Assembly: GCA_963750735.1 (NCBI GenBank) | Contig: CAVVRY010000019.1 | Location: 705,960 to 769,959 of the forward strand | Length of the DNA: 64,000 nucleotides | Origin: JANTGF01 sp963750735 | Lineage (GTDB): Bacteria; Bacteroidota; Bacteroidia; Bacteroidales; VadinHA17 | Direction of reading: 5' to 3' | Shown: positions 1-10,475 of the stretch, piece after piece | Position numbering within the stretch: the stretch's first letter is position 1 | Layout of the letters: each line of letters opens with the position of its first letter | Notes under the pieces: generated by a model | Told to the model about the DNA's origin: nothing | Seen by the model: the letters and a program-made list of their open reading frames with translations, nothing else | Database searches by the model: none | Program-made: the position numbers and the translations under genes

Positions 1-1652
1 AGCCACCCGTTTCATATTGTTTTTGTTTTTCAGGGTCATTGGTTGTAAGATCAGGTGATATTCTCTTCCAGCTATCGCCTTTGTCAAGTGATTGGAATAT
101 ATACTGAGCACCAACATACATCGCATCACGGGTGGGACTCAATTCAATAGCAGCATTCCAATTGTATCTCAAATCATCTGCTTCAGAATCAGGAAACGGT
201 TTGATTAGTTTAATTTCTTCTGATTTTTTATAAAATCTAAAAAACTCTCCACCCTGAAACTGCCAGTAAATAATATTATTATCAGTTCTATCAGGGATCA
301 TCGAAAATCCATCTCCAAATCCGGCACTTTTCCAATCAGAATTAGTTATTCCTCCAGATTTTTCTGAAGGCCCATACCAGGAGCCATTATCCTGCAATCC
401 ACCATATACATTGTATGGTTTTTCCATATCTACACTTACATGATAGAATTGGGAAACGGGTAAATTTCTCAAAATACTCCAGCTACTGCCTTTATCTTGC
501 GATACAAAAACTCCACCATCTGAACCCATGTAAAGTAAATTATTATCCCTTTTACTTATCCATAGTGCGTGCATGTCTGGGTGAACCTTTCCTCCAGCTA
601 CATAGGCTACGCTAAAGTTTTTACCGCCATTTTTACTGACATTAAGATCGAAGCTAGGTTTATAGACACGGTTTGTATCAACCGGATCAGCCATAATATT
701 CGAAAAATAAAATGGACGTTCCTTGGCAGGAATAGTATTGTTTACCTCCATCCAGCTTTGTCCATAATCATCTGACCGGTATAATGCTGATTTTTCTGAT
801 TCAACAACTGCATAAACCATGTTTGGGGTGACTGGAGAAACGGAAACGGCAATTCTTCCCAAAATTCCTTTAGGTAGGCCATTTCTTAGCTCTTCCCATG
901 TTTTACCGCCATCTGTAGTCTTAAACAATCCTGAACCTTTACCACCTGATCTGAATGTCCAGGGCTGCCTGCGGAAATCCCACATGGTAGCGTAAAGTAC
1001 TATCAGGATTTTCCGGATCTATGGAGATATCTGAGCAACCAGTATTTTCATCGACATATAATATTCTTTCCCAGGATGTTCCACCATCAGTTGTCTTATA
1101 AAGACCCCTTTCCTCATTTGCATTCCATAAATGCCCCAATGCAGCAACATATACAGTATCAGGGTGATTAGGGTGAATGACAATCCTTCCTATACGTTCT
1201 GTATTTTCCAGTCCCATTTTCTTCCAGGAATCACCACCATCAGTAGTTTTGTATACACCATCACCTACAGAAACACTATTCCTCGGCCAGGGTTCACCAG
1301 TGCCAACCCAAACGGTATCAGGGTGATTTTGGTCTATTTTAATGGCTCCAATTGATTGGGTGTATTTGTCAAAAACAGGTTTGAATTTAACGCCCCCATT
1401 GGTACTTTTCCATACTCCACCTCCTGCAGTACCTACATATAAGAGTACTGGTCGTGAATCCACAGCATCTAATGCGGCAATTCTACCACTCATTGTGGCT
1501 GGGCCAATATGTCTTGCCTTATAAGCGCTTATAGTAGATGGCTGAAGGGAAATGCTATTCTGAGCAAATAAATCACTAACCTGAACAAGTCCTATCAGCA
1601 GGACCAGGAAACTAACTCTCAATACAAGTTCTTTTCGATTAATTATTCCCAT
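1..1652 (-). CDS. BNR/sortilin-like (VPS10-type) secreted propeller protein, 3' end off the window, one frameshift
   Basis: The first 31 or so residues form a signal peptide ending near LFAQ, so the protein is exported. The visible part is a run of beta-propeller blades carrying Asp-box motifs of the S/T-x-D-x-G-x-x-W type (TTDGGDSW, TTDGGTSW, TTDGGKTW, SDDYGQSW, SQDKGSSW, SLDKGDSW), as in the VPS10/sortilin-like 'glycosyl hydrolase' family of Bacteroidota. The reading frame from 1652 ends at 939, but family-like sequence (ATMWDFRRQPWTF and onward) continues in another frame from about 1000 to base 1. A single indel near 995-1005 therefore explains the break, and the C-terminus lies beyond the left edge. 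The substrate is unknown; such proteins are often adhesion- or peptidase-associated, but nothing here decides that. Confidence 0.8.
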
Positions 1653-1724
1653 AGTGTATTAATTTTAAAACTGAATAAATTAAAAATATTTATATGATTT
1701 TAGAATAAATTTCAAATAGAAAAT

Positions 1725-1743
1725 CCAGGGAATTGTACCCTGG
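1725..1743 (-). terminator. hairpin downstream of the LolA-like gene
   Basis: A CCAGGG/CCCTGG inverted repeat with a 7-nt loop lies just after the stop of the LolA-like gene. It is followed on the minus strand by ATTTTCTATTT, so it looks like a weak rho-independent terminator between that gene and the propeller gene. Confidence 0.5.
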
Positions 1744-1775
1744 AAAGTCTAATATACAGCAATTTGAGTTATTTG

Positions 1776-2498
1776 TTAATTTTGGGGCTTTGCAAAGAAA
1801 ACATCTTCCAACTTTTCGTCAAACTCAACATTGTCCATTTCTATCTCAACCATGGTCTGACCATTCGCGCCTGATGAAATACTGAATGGGAATGCAATTC
1901 CGTCAATCATTTGATAATTACTTAAGAGGCTTTCTGATTCAACTTCAGTTCCCTGAATCATTCTTTTAGATGTTGTTTTTATAATTACAAAGGTTTCTGA
2001 GTCCATAAAATAATAGGTAATGTCATTTTCTTTGTCGGTTAATTTTAGCTTATAAACTTCAGTACCTTCAAAATCTTCAGTCCCGACCAGTTCAAGTTTT
2101 GAGCCTTTCTTTTCATACTCGTAAAAATCACCATCCATATCGGCTTGTTTCTTCATGTCTTTAATTTGATCCGGACTCATATCCTGTGGGTCCATTGTTC
2201 CCATCATTGGATTTATGTACCATCCAATTTCGCCGTCAAAAGCCTGAACTATCTTTTGTCCCTGAACGGTAATATCCATACGGAATTTCAATGGTCGTGA
2301 CGTATACATATTGAAAGGTAATTCCATTCCGCCTTGAATAACTTTACCTGAAAAGCTTAAAGTTTTAAGTTTTACCAATTTATCCTGTCCAACAGCGTCA
2401 AAATGATTTTTTAGAATTTTATCAAGGTCCTGGCCTTGAGCAAAAAATAGTACAGACATTAAAATGAGTCCTGTAAGTGTAGCAAAAAGTTTTTTCAT
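1776..2498 (-). CDS. LolA-like outer-membrane lipoprotein-sorting family protein
   Basis: 240 aa with a clear signal peptide (cleavage near FFAQG, about residue 22), so periplasmic or surface-exposed. The body shows the half-barrel pattern of LolA/LolB-like proteins: an N-terminal helix (ILKNHFDAVGQDKL), strands describing a substrate change (LSFSGKVIQGG), an FDGEIGWYINPM segment, and late strands such as YKLKLTDKENDITYYFMDSETF. The segment rich in Met, Asp and Lys around residues 100-125 (MDPQDMSPDQ) is typical of the Bacteroidota zinc-protease-associated LolA-like group. It stands alone with its own upstream -7 box and a downstream hairpin. A role in lipoprotein or lipid handling is inferred from the fold only. 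Confidence 0.6.
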   Translation of the reverse strand: MKKLFATLTGLILMSVLFFAQGQDLDKILKNHFDAVGQDKLVKLKTLSFSGKVIQGGMELPFNMYTSRPLKFRMDITVQGQKIVQAFDGEIGWYINPMMGTMDPQDMSPDQIKDMKKQADMDGDFYEYEKKGSKLELVGTEDFEGTEVYKLKLTDKENDITYYFMDSETFVIIKTTSKRMIQGTEVESESLLSNYQMIDGIAFPFSISSGANGQTMVEIEMDNVEFDEKLEDVFFAKPQN

Positions 2499-2563
2499 AG
2501 TTTGAAAGTTAATTTGAAATTTGTTGAATTTTAATGGTTAAATGATCTGAAATCATATGACTC

Positions 2564-2571
2564 CAAATGTA
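2564..2571 (-). promoter_or_regulatory. putative Bacteroidetes -7 box of the LolA-like gene
   Basis: TACATTTG on the minus strand matches the TAnnTTTG consensus exactly and lies 65 bp upstream of the start at 2498. No TTG box is visible 19-21 bp further upstream, so the promoter is half supported. Confidence 0.4.
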
Positions 2572-2703
2572 GAAAAAAAATGTAAATTTTTAACTTTAAT
2601 AAAAACATTTGTTTAGCAGTAATTTAATATTCAGCAATTAGATATACACTGCTTTAATCGAAAATAGTTTATGGTTAATTTCAATAGCTAACTGAAAGAA
2701 TCT

Positions 2704-3538
2704 CTATAAGCTGCTTATGGCATTCCTCAGGGTAGCGAGATTCTTTACCAGGTTTTCAAAATCATTCAGAGGTATCATGTTTTCTCCATCTGAAAGAGCA
2801 CTTGATGGGTCAGGGTGTGTTTCAGCAAATATTCCATCAACTCCAACGGCTATGCCAGCTCTGGCGATAGTTTCTATTAATTGAGGTTTGCCACCTGTAA
2901 TGCCTGAAGCCTGGTTGGGCTGTTGCAGGGAATGGGTAATGTCGAGAACTACTGGAAAACCAAATTGTTGCATTTCAATTAATCCACGATAATCAACAAT
3001 TATGTCGGAATATCCAAACATGGTTCCTCGATCAGTAAGGATGATTTTTTCATTTCCTGAGTCAATTACCTTTTGAGCTGCAAATTTCATCGCTCCTGGT
3101 GAAAGGAACTGTCCTTTCTTTATATTGATTACCTTATTGGTTTTAGCGGCTGCAACTAATAGGTCAGTCTGTCGGGATAAGAATGCAGGTATTTGCAGAA
3201 CATCGACAAATTCTGCGGCCAAATTCGCCTCATCCACAGAGTGAATATCGGTTAGAACAGGGACATCAAAGTATTTTTTTACTTTTGATAGTATTGTTAA
3301 TGCCTTTTCATCCCCAATTCCGGTAAAGGAATCAAGCCTTGAACGATTGGCTTTCTTATATGAGGCTTTGAAAATGTAAGGTATTGAGAATTTATTGGTG
3401 ATTCTGACCAATTCTTCAGCAGTTTGCATACAAATTATCTTCGCTTTCAACTGCACAGGGACCTGCGATAAGGAAAAAATTGTTGGATTCCAGATTTCTT
3501 ATATTCGGAATGGAGGATAAAACTTCTTCAAATTTCAT
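2704..3538 (-). CDS. kdsA: 3-deoxy-8-phosphooctulonate (KDO-8-P) synthase, one frameshift near the N-terminus
   Basis: Condenses phosphoenolpyruvate with arabinose 5-phosphate to KDO-8-phosphate for the LPS inner core, in the cytoplasm. The open frame from 3456 begins with a GTG inside the gene. In another frame the true N-terminus is visible from ATG 3538, including FFLIAGPCAVESED, the family's PEP-binding start. The frames join at 3434-3438: removing one A from GATAATTT gives the expected ESED-ICMQTAEEL. Conserved downstream parts are IFKASYKKANRSR, TDIHSVDEA, VVLDITHSLQQP and DGIFAETHPDPSSALSDG. The corrected length of about 277 aa is normal. The indel is probably a sequencing error, because the gene is normally essential where LPS is made and lptD is also present. 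Confidence 0.9.
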
Positions 3539-3656
3539 TTCTAAATATATTTAATAGAATAATGGATTTAATTCATTTACCTACCCTAAAATGGAAATAG
3601 AGTTTCTTCCTAAAGAATAGGTAGAAAATACGAATGTAAGAAATTGTGGGAAAAGG

Positions 3657-5087
3657 TTAGATTTTAAGCTTTTTTTCTAATTCGCCAATCTGTAGCCTGA
3701 ATCTTTTATCAGTATCGATAAGATTATTTACTGTTTTACATGCATGTAGAACAGTTGCATGATCTTTTCCACCAATTTTCGAACCAATTGTTGCAAGTGA
3801 CGATTTTGTAAGGCTTTTTGAGAAAAACATGGCAATTTGCCTGGCCTGAACAATTTCTCTCTTGCGGGTTTTACTTTGGATCAGGTTAAGTGGTATGTTG
3901 TAGTATTCACATACAATTTTTTGAATATACTCAATTGAAATCTCGTGATAGGAGTTTTTAACCAATTTATCAATCATTTGTCTAGCCAGGTCGATGGTAA
4001 TCTCCTTTTTATTTAAAGTAGATTGAGCAAGCAATGAAATTAAGGCTCCTTCAAGCTCCCTGACATTTGTTGAAATATGGGTGGCCACGTATTCTATAAC
4101 AGAATCATCAATCTCAATTCCATCGTTGTAGACTTTTTTCTTTAAAATAGCAATACGTGTCTCAAAATCAGGTGATTGAAGGTCTGCTGATAAGCCCCAT
4201 TTAAACCTCGACAACAGTCGTTGTTCTAAACCTTGAAGTTCAACAGGTGGTTTGTCTGAAGTTAAAATTAGTTGCTTACCGTTCTGATGAAGATGATTAA
4301 AGATGTGGAAAAACGTGTCCTGAGTTTTTTCTTTTCCAGCAAACTCCTGGACATCATCAATAATCAGCACATCTATCATTTGATAAAAATGCAGGAAGTC
4401 GTTTTTTGAGTTGTTTCTAATAGATTCGACAAACTGAGTTTGGAAAATATTAGCAGTTACATACAGAACTATTTTTTCAGGATTTGTTTCCTTTACCTGT
4501 ATTCCAATGGCCTGTGCTAAGTGCGTTTTACCAAGGCCGGAATCACCATAAATCAAAAACGGATTAAAAGCAGTACCACCGGGTTTATTTCCAACAGCAA
4601 AACCTGCTGAGCGGGCCAGCCTGTTGCATTCACCTTCGATGAAATTTGTAAAAGAATATTCAGGATTTAATTGTGGATTAACATGTATCTTTTTAATGCC
4701 AGGAATTATAAAAGGATTTTTAATTGAACTTCCTTCGTTTTCCAAGGGTAGAGTTAAAGGTTTATTCTTTAATGATGATTGATTTTTGGTTGGAAATTTA
4801 ACAGTGTATGGCTTCGATTGGGCATGAGGATTGTTTTCCATAACAACACTATACTCAAGCTTTGCATCCTGCCCGATTTCTTTTCTTAGTGTTTTCTTTA
4901 AAATGTCAATATATTGTTCCTCAAGATATTCATAGAAAAAAGGACTTGGTACCTGTATGGTAAGAATATTATCCTTTAGTTTTACTGGTACTATAGGTTC
5001 AAACCATGTCCTATAACTTATAGAAGGAACATTATCCTTTATAATTTTCAGACACCTCTTCCAAACTTCAAAATGATCTTTACTCAT
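3657..5087 (-). CDS. dnaA: chromosomal replication initiator protein DnaA
   Basis: 476 aa, full length. Domain I (residues 1-85) carries the WKRCL...I helix pattern; a low-complexity linker (about 86-140) follows. The AAA+ domain has Walker A GDSGLGKT at 181-188, Walker B VLIIDDVQ and the arginine-finger segment LLSRFKWG. The C-terminal DNA-binding domain ends with the DnaA signature GGKDHATVLHACKTV. It binds origin DnaA boxes and opens the duplex. No dnaN or gyrase gene lies beside it; the neighbours are kdsA and an MCE gene. The 412-bp upstream gap shows no DnaA-box cluster, so this locus need not be the origin. Confidence 0.97.
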   Translation of the reverse strand: MSKDHFEVWKRCLKIIKDNVPSISYRTWFEPIVPVKLKDNILTIQVPSPFFYEYLEEQYIDILKKTLRKEIGQDAKLEYSVVMENNPHAQSKPYTVKFPTKNQSSLKNKPLTLPLENEGSSIKNPFIIPGIKKIHVNPQLNPEYSFTNFIEGECNRLARSAGFAVGNKPGGTAFNPFLIYGDSGLGKTHLAQAIGIQVKETNPEKIVLYVTANIFQTQFVESIRNNSKNDFLHFYQMIDVLIIDDVQEFAGKEKTQDTFFHIFNHLHQNGKQLILTSDKPPVELQGLEQRLLSRFKWGLSADLQSPDFETRIAILKKKVYNDGIEIDDSVIEYVATHISTNVRELEGALISLLAQSTLNKKEITIDLARQMIDKLVKNSYHEISIEYIQKIVCEYYNIPLNLIQSKTRKREIVQARQIAMFFSKSLTKSSLATIGSKIGGKDHATVLHACKTVNNLIDTDKRFRLQIGELEKKLKI

Positions 5088-5499
5088 TAATTTTAGGTAG
5101 TAATATACTTTTCGACTATTCTAATTTTGACTCAGCGAATTTTGTTAAAAAATAGGTAAAAAAAAAATGCAAAAACCCTTGACAAATTAATAAAAGTTAT
5201 ATTGGATTTAAAATCAGCCCTTTATTTTTTTAAATAAATGTAAAAAAAATAAAACATATTTTTTCTAAAGTATATATGATTGATTTTTAATACATTATGT
5301 AATATTCGCATTAATGTTTTGTTAATAAATTGTTAATGAGAGGATTGACCAATTCTAGTTAAAGTAGAATTAAGATTAACGAACAAAAATCTCATTTTAG
5401 AATGATTTTAAGCAATATAAAAATTAAGGAAAAATAGGGTCATTTTAAGAAAATGAAATATAAGAATACGAAAATGCTTGTTGAAAGTAATCTGATATT
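5088..5499. other. 412-bp AT-rich intergenic region upstream of dnaA
   Basis: It is very AT-rich with long A and T tracts and contains no ORF that looks like protein. I searched both strands by eye for TTATCCACA-like DnaA boxes and an exact TAnnTTTG promoter and found neither. It presumably holds the dnaA leader and promoter. Confidence 0.6.
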
Positions 5500-6456
5500 T
5501 TATTCACTCTTTTTCTTTTTATCTTTTTTACCGAACATGGAAAACTGGACATAACTACCGGGATTTTCTTTCAAATCAATAAGCAGTAAATCAAGGCTTT
5601 TAGTAAGGTTTTCCAGGTTGTAATAAAGTGTATCATTGGTTGCCAGCATTCCTATGGTCCCATTCCCATTATTTATTCCGGCAAGTAATATTTGAAGGTT
5701 TTCTGCACTTAATGTAAGATTTGTTAATAGTTCTTTAATGTCAACTTCAGCAATTGAGTCAGTTATTGCTGCAACATTTCCCATTATTGTGTTAAGCTCG
5801 TCCGTATTGTTTTTCAACGACTCTGAAAGTGTTTCCAGATTGGTGACAATTTTCTTAAATTGACTATTATCGTCAGCAAAGAATGTATCAAGCGCTTCTG
5901 CTGAGCGGTTCAAATGGTGCATAGTACCATTGATATTCTCAGAGAATTCAGGTGTAAAAGTATATGTTATAACAGACATTACAGAATCAATTGAAATTAG
6001 AACTTTTTCAACCTTGTCTTTAACAGGCATAAGTTCATCACCAACAAGATCCAATAAGCTAGCCTCTACTCTTCCAACCAAAGTATCACCAGCTTCATGC
6101 ATTCCAGCCTCATTTGATAATACAAGCTTTATACCCTGTGAACCCATTAAATCTACACTGTATATTCTAGCTTCAGAATTCAAAGGAATTTTAAAGTCCT
6201 CACTGAGGAGAATTTTGACCAGAAGGTTTTTTGACCGACCAGACATTAAACTAATGTCACTTACTAGGCCAATCTTATAGCCGTTAAGAGTAACAGTATT
6301 AGATTTTTTTAAACCATTTATATCATTATAAACCACATTATAGGTTTGAGATGGTTTTGCAATATTTACTCCTTTCAAAAAGTTATAACCCCAAACAAAA
6401 ATGGCAATTGTTACAACTGCTATAATGCCGATCTTTACTTCAGTCTTAATCTTCAT
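5500..6456 (-). CDS. MCE-domain (MlaD-like) lipid-transport protein
   Basis: 318 aa. One N-terminal transmembrane helix (about residues 7-27, IGIIAVVTIAIFVWGYNFL) is followed by a single MCE domain (about 38-115, with VVYNDINGLKKSNTVTLNGYKIG and the late YSVDLMGSQGIKL strand). A long helical C-terminal half follows, with repeated Leu/Asn/Ser heptads, and a Lys-rich tail. This is the layout of the periplasmic substrate-binding subunit of Mla-type phospholipid transport. The MlaE/MlaF partners are not adjacent. It follows the amidase gene on the same strand with a gap of about 73 bp, so the two may be co-transcribed. Confidence 0.85.
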   Translation of the reverse strand: MKIKTEVKIGIIAVVTIAIFVWGYNFLKGVNIAKPSQTYNVVYNDINGLKKSNTVTLNGYKIGLVSDISLMSGRSKNLLVKILLSEDFKIPLNSEARIYSVDLMGSQGIKLVLSNEAGMHEAGDTLVGRVEASLLDLVGDELMPVKDKVEKVLISIDSVMSVITYTFTPEFSENINGTMHHLNRSAEALDTFFADDNSQFKKIVTNLETLSESLKNNTDELNTIMGNVAAITDSIAEVDIKELLTNLTLSAENLQILLAGINNGNGTIGMLATNDTLYYNLENLTKSLDLLLIDLKENPGSYVQFSMFGKKDKKKKSE

Positions 6457-6529
6457 TCTCGCGGGTATTATTTTTCGAAGCGTAAAAGTATGATATTTTA
6501 CTACAATATTAAATTATATGTAAATTTAA

Positions 6530-7639
6530 TCAATTATTTCTGAGAGCTTCACTCAATGGAATAATTTCACCATTTTTTACTGCTATTACAAACGCTCCTG
6601 ATACCTTTTTTCTAATTTCTTTGCTTAAGTTAACAATATCGTTATAATCGAGTGATTTACCAACAGCATATTTGTACCATTTCCCCACATGAAATTCCTC
6701 AACATCATCAAAATTCTTAAAACTCTCTGATTCCAAGGGGATTTGATTAACTGATGATACTATTTGAACTTTAAAATAGGTGCTTTCTTCAGGTTCTATA
6801 TGAGTGAAGTTACTCCGGCTTTCAATTCTTTTCTTATAGTCTCTGAAGGCTCGAAATATAGCTGAGGCCAGATAATCTTGTCCACTTTTTGAACTAAGAA
6901 ATTTTTCTTCTTTAGGACTTGAAATGTAGCCTGTTTCAATTAAAACACTGGGCATTGTAGTTTGCCAGAGGACAACAAACCCTGCCTGTCGAACTCCTCG
7001 ATCTCTCCGCATTGCCTTATTTCTGAACTGGTCCTGGATCATTCCTGCAAATTCAGCACTTTGATTAAGAAAAGTGTTTTGCATCAAGTTAAATATAATA
7101 TATGATTCAGCAGAATTTGGATCGAAACCTTCGTAATTTGAATTGTAGTCTTCCTCAAAAGTAATTACAGAGTTTTCCTTTTTTGCCACCTCAAAATTTC
7201 TTTCATTTGTGTGCAATCCCATTACATAAGTTTCGGCTCCCATAACATTAGGGTTATTTGGAAATGAATTTGCATGGATTGAAATGAAAAGATCAGCGTC
7301 AGCTTTGTTTGCGATATCACCCCTTTTATAAAGAGGTATAAGGACATCAGTTTTTCTGGTGTAGATTACTTCAACACCCTCAATTTTTTCCTCTATATAA
7401 TTTCCAAGTTTTATAGCAACTCCCAGAGCTATATCCTTTTCCATTGCCGTTTTACCCCGGGCCCCTGAATCTCTTCCACCATGTCCAGCATCAATAACAA
7501 CCTTTTTGATTTTGTACTCGTTAGATTGATTTTGTGCAGTTGCATAAGACAGAGGTAACAAAAAGATGCAAATTTTAATAATTATTAAGTAAATGAATCG
7601 TTTCAGTAGTAAAAAAACAATTAATTTCGGACGATGCAT
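6530..7639 (-). CDS. N-acetylmuramoyl-L-alanine amidase (Amidase_3) with SPOR-like tail
   Basis: 369 aa with an N-terminal hydrophobic signal (residues 13-35). The Amidase_3 domain has the zinc ligands H53 (DAGHGG), E67 and H122 (SIHANSF), and the catalytic Glu E235 in VLIETGYIS. It cleaves the amide bond between MurNAc and L-Ala during cell separation or wall turnover in the periplasm. The last 80 or so residues (FKVQIVSS...WYKYAVGKS...GAFVIAVKNG) look like a SPOR domain, which binds denuded glycan at the septum. A family-typical insertion lies between H122 and E235. Divergent from lptD and upstream of the MCE gene. Confidence 0.92.
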   Translation of the reverse strand: MHRPKLIVFLLLKRFIYLIIIKICIFLLPLSYATAQNQSNEYKIKKVVIDAGHGGRDSGARGKTAMEKDIALGVAIKLGNYIEEKIEGVEVIYTRKTDVLIPLYKRGDIANKADADLFISIHANSFPNNPNVMGAETYVMGLHTNERNFEVAKKENSVITFEEDYNSNYEGFDPNSAESYIIFNLMQNTFLNQSAEFAGMIQDQFRNKAMRRDRGVRQAGFVVLWQTTMPSVLIETGYISSPKEEKFLSSKSGQDYLASAIFRAFRDYKKRIESRSNFTHIEPEESTYFKVQIVSSVNQIPLESESFKNFDDVEEFHVGKWYKYAVGKSLDYNDIVNLSKEIRKKVSGAFVIAVKNGEIIPLSEALRNN

Positions 7640-7761
7640 ATTTAAAAGTATCTTTTGTGGTTAGATTCGTTTGAACCTTTAGAAATTATATTATTCAATC
7701 TTGAAATCAGGCTATCTTATATAAACTAATTTCATACAAAAATAGTATAATCAATCAGCAA

Positions 7762-10410
7762 TTAAAAGAACTGATTTGGATCTTCTTTTTTCTTTTAATA
7801 CTGGTTGTTCCTTCATTGGGCTATGCACAAAATGTTGCACAGCTTGATACATTATCTATAAAGAGAGATAGCATAATGCAGGATACTGTGGTTCAGTCTG
7901 TATCAACCACTGATAGATCTGAAGAAGTATTGGATGCGGAGGTGGATTATGATGCCCAGGATTCAATTCTATTTGATATAGTCAATCAAAAAGTATTTAT
8001 GTATGGTGATGCCATAGTAAAATATAAGGATATAACTTTAAAAGCTGATTATATTGTTTTGGATTTGGGAAAAAATGAGGTGTTTGCCGAAGGCATGCCT
8101 GACAGTACCGGTGCAATTGCAGGTAAACCAGAATTCACTGAAGGCAAGGAAACGTTTGAATCATCTACACTTACGTACAATTTTAGTTCAAAGAAGGGGA
8201 TAATTACTGGTATTATCTCTGAGCAGGAGGGGGGATATTTGCATAGTGCAAAAACAAAAAAGCTGGCTGATGGATCTATAAATTTATCGAAGGGCAAGTA
8301 CACAACTTGTGAAGCTCCTGATCCCCATTTTTATCTTGCCCTCACAAAGGCTAAGGTGATACCTGATGACAAAATTGTATCAGGGCCTGCCTATATGGTT
8401 TTGGAGGACATTCCGTTACCCCTGGTTTTACCATTTGGGTTTTTCCCAAATCAACAAACGAAAGCATCGGGGATATTGATACCAGAATGGGGAGAAGAAA
8501 AAAACCGTGGCTTTTTTCTCCGAAATGGGGGTTATTATTTTGCCTTGAGTGATTATTTTGACCTTGCAATTACAGGTGATGTTTTTACCAATGGAACATG
8601 GGGGTTTGGTGTTCGATCAAATTATAAAGTGAGGTACAGATTCAGTGGAAATCTCGCATTTAGATATTATAATAATGTAGCTGGTGATCTTGATCTAGGT
8701 AATTATGTAAGAAAATCTGATTATTCTATTAATTGGTCACATAGGCTTGATCCAAAATCAGCCCCGTCAAGTACATTTTCAGCCTCAGTTAATATGAGTT
8801 CCTCTTCCTTTGATAAGAACCATAGTTATTCTGAAGATAATTATCTAACGAATACAAAGCAATCCAGTATTTCATACTCGAAAAGATGGGAAGGAACACC
8901 TTTTAACTTAAGTGCCAGTTTGAATCATAGCCAGAATAGCCAGAATCAATCCGTTAGCCTGAATTTACCAAAAGTTTCTTTTAATATGAACCGGATTTAT
9001 CCTTTCAGGAACTTATCGAAAACACCAGGAAGTTCAAAGTGGTATCAGAATATAGAACTAAGTTATAAGGCTAATCTGGAGAACAGAATTAATACAATCG
9101 ATTCACTTTTATTTACCTCTGCAGTATGGGATGATATGGAGAATGGATTCAAACATCAAATACCCTTATCGGCAAACTTTAAACCATTTAGAAATTTTAA
9201 TGTGTCTCCACGAATACAATACCAGGGGGTTATGTACACAGAATCTATCCGAAAACATTGGGAGCCAGATTATGTTGATCCTGAAACTGGTGAAGTTACA
9301 CCTACAGTAATTACAGATACTATTGATGGATTTCAATATGCACATTCGTATTTGCCATCCATATCTGTAAATTTGAATCCAAAAATTTATGGTACGTATC
9401 AGTTTAAGAATCAAGACTCAAAGGTTGTTGCCATCCGACATTTAATGACCCCCTCAATTGGTGCATCCTATGTACCTAATATGAAAAATCTTTCTCCTAA
9501 CTATTATGATACTGTCCAGATTGATACTACTGGGAGAACCCAGGTTTATTCCTATTTTCAGAACAATATATATGGTACACCCTCTTTAAATGGTCAATCG
9601 GGATCAATTACATTTGCCTTAAATAATAACGTTGAAATGAAAGTGCGGACTGAATCGGATTCTCTTGGAGATACCAAAAAGGTTAAACTTATTGATAATT
9701 TGACTATTAGCACTAACTATAATATTTTTGCAGATTCTCTAAATCTGGCACCCATTAATTTTTCTGGCTATACAACAGTTTTCAACCGAAAAGTGAAAAT
9801 AAATTTCAATGGTGCATTTGACCCTTACGCTTTAAATGAGGACGGAAGGAAAATAAATAAATTCGCCATTTCAGAAACCGGTAAGTTAGCTCGATTAACT
9901 CGTTTTAGTTTTGGTGTGGATTTTACAATCACATCTAAACAGGGAGCTGGTGCTGCCCCTCCATCGAATAATCAGAACAGGATGATGGGCACAGATCCTT
10001 CAATGGATCTGGATGTGGAGAATCAGATGGTGCAGGATATTATTCCATTGGGCTCGACAAAATACCCAGGGTATGTAGATTTTAATATTCCGTGGTCTCT
10101 TTCATTTCGCTACAATTTCAATTATTCAAAGCCCGGATTAAGTTCCAGCATTACACAAACATTAAATTTTAACGGAAATATAAGCTTAACTCCTAAATGG
10201 AAGATTGGTATAAGTTCAGGTTGGGACTTTGAAGCCAACCAACTTTCCTACACTTCATTAAATATTTATAGGGACTTACATTGTTGGGAAATGAGATTTT
10301 CGTGGATACCAATGGGCCGGCATCAAAGCTATACTTTCGGTATAAATGCAAAGGCGTCTCTCCTGAAAGATTTAAAATATGAAAGGCGCAAAGATTGGAG
10401 GGATTTCTAA
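7762..10410 (+). CDS. lptD: LPS-assembly outer-membrane protein LptD (OstA)
   Basis: About 880 aa. The N-terminal periplasmic OstA/LptA-like beta-jellyroll (strands such as KVFMYGDAIVKYKDITLKAD) leads into a C-terminal beta-barrel of the LptD type (alternating aromatic strands, proline-rich LPLVLPFGFFPNQQ, RMMGTDPSMDLD insert). It inserts LPS in the outer leaflet with LptE. The start is unresolved. The first codon usable as a start in the open frame is TTG 7816, but that cuts the signal peptide in half: the same frame upstream encodes LKELIWIFFFLLILVVPSLG from about 7762, with a stop at 7702-7704 and no ATG between. Either a non-standard start or a small indel upstream must be assumed. Confidence 0.88.
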   Translation, partial: LKELIWIFFFLLILVVPSLGYAQNVAQLDTLSIKRDSIMQDTVVQSVSTTDRSEEVLDAEVDYDAQDSILFDIVNQKVFMYGDAIVKYKDITLKADYIVLDLGKNEVFAEGMPDSTGAIAGKPEFTEGKETFESSTLTYNFSSKKGIITGIISEQEGGYLHSAKTKKLADGSINLSKGKYTTCEAPDPHFYLALTKAKVIPDDKIVSGPAYMVLEDIPLPLVLPFGFFPNQQTKASGILIPEWGEEKNRGFFLRNGGYYFALSDYFDLAITGDVFTNGTWGFGVRSNYKVRYRFSGNLAFRYYNNVAGDLDLGNYVRKSDYSINWSHRLDPKSAPSSTFSASVNMSSSSFDKNHSYSEDNYLTNTKQSSISYSKRWEGTPFNLSASLNHSQNSQNQSVSLNLPKVSFNMNRIYPFRNLSKTPGSSKWYQNIELSYKANLENRINTIDSLLFTSAVWDDMENGFKHQIPLSANFKPFRNFNVSPRIQYQGVMYTESIRKHWEPDYVDPETGEVTPTVITDTIDGFQYAHSYLPSISVNLNPKIYGTYQFKNQDSKVVAIRHLMTPSIGASYVPNMKNLSPNYYDTVQIDTTGRTQVYSYFQNNIYGTPSLNGQSGSITFALNNNVEMKVRTESDSLGDTKKVKLIDNLTISTNYNIFADSLNLAPINFSGYTTVFNRKVKINFNGAFDPYALNEDGRKINKFAISETGKLARLTRFSFGVDFTITSKQGAGAAPPSNNQNRMMGTDPSMDLDVENQMVQDIIPLGSTKYPGYVDFNIPWSLSFRYNFNYSKPGLSSSITQTLNFNGNISLTPKWKIGISSGWDFEANQLSYTSLNIYRDLHCWEMRFSWIPMGRHQSYTFGINAKASLLKDLKYERRKDWRDF

Positions 10411-10475
10411 TTTTTCGTAACTTCATTGGTTCATTAGTTTTTTATTCTGTAAGTATTCCTAATAAATAATATACA

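Noticed and set aside
5088..5499. Possible oriC next to dnaA
   Set aside because: No TTATCCACA-like boxes or repeated 9-mers were seen, and dnaN is not adjacent; AT-richness alone is not evidence.
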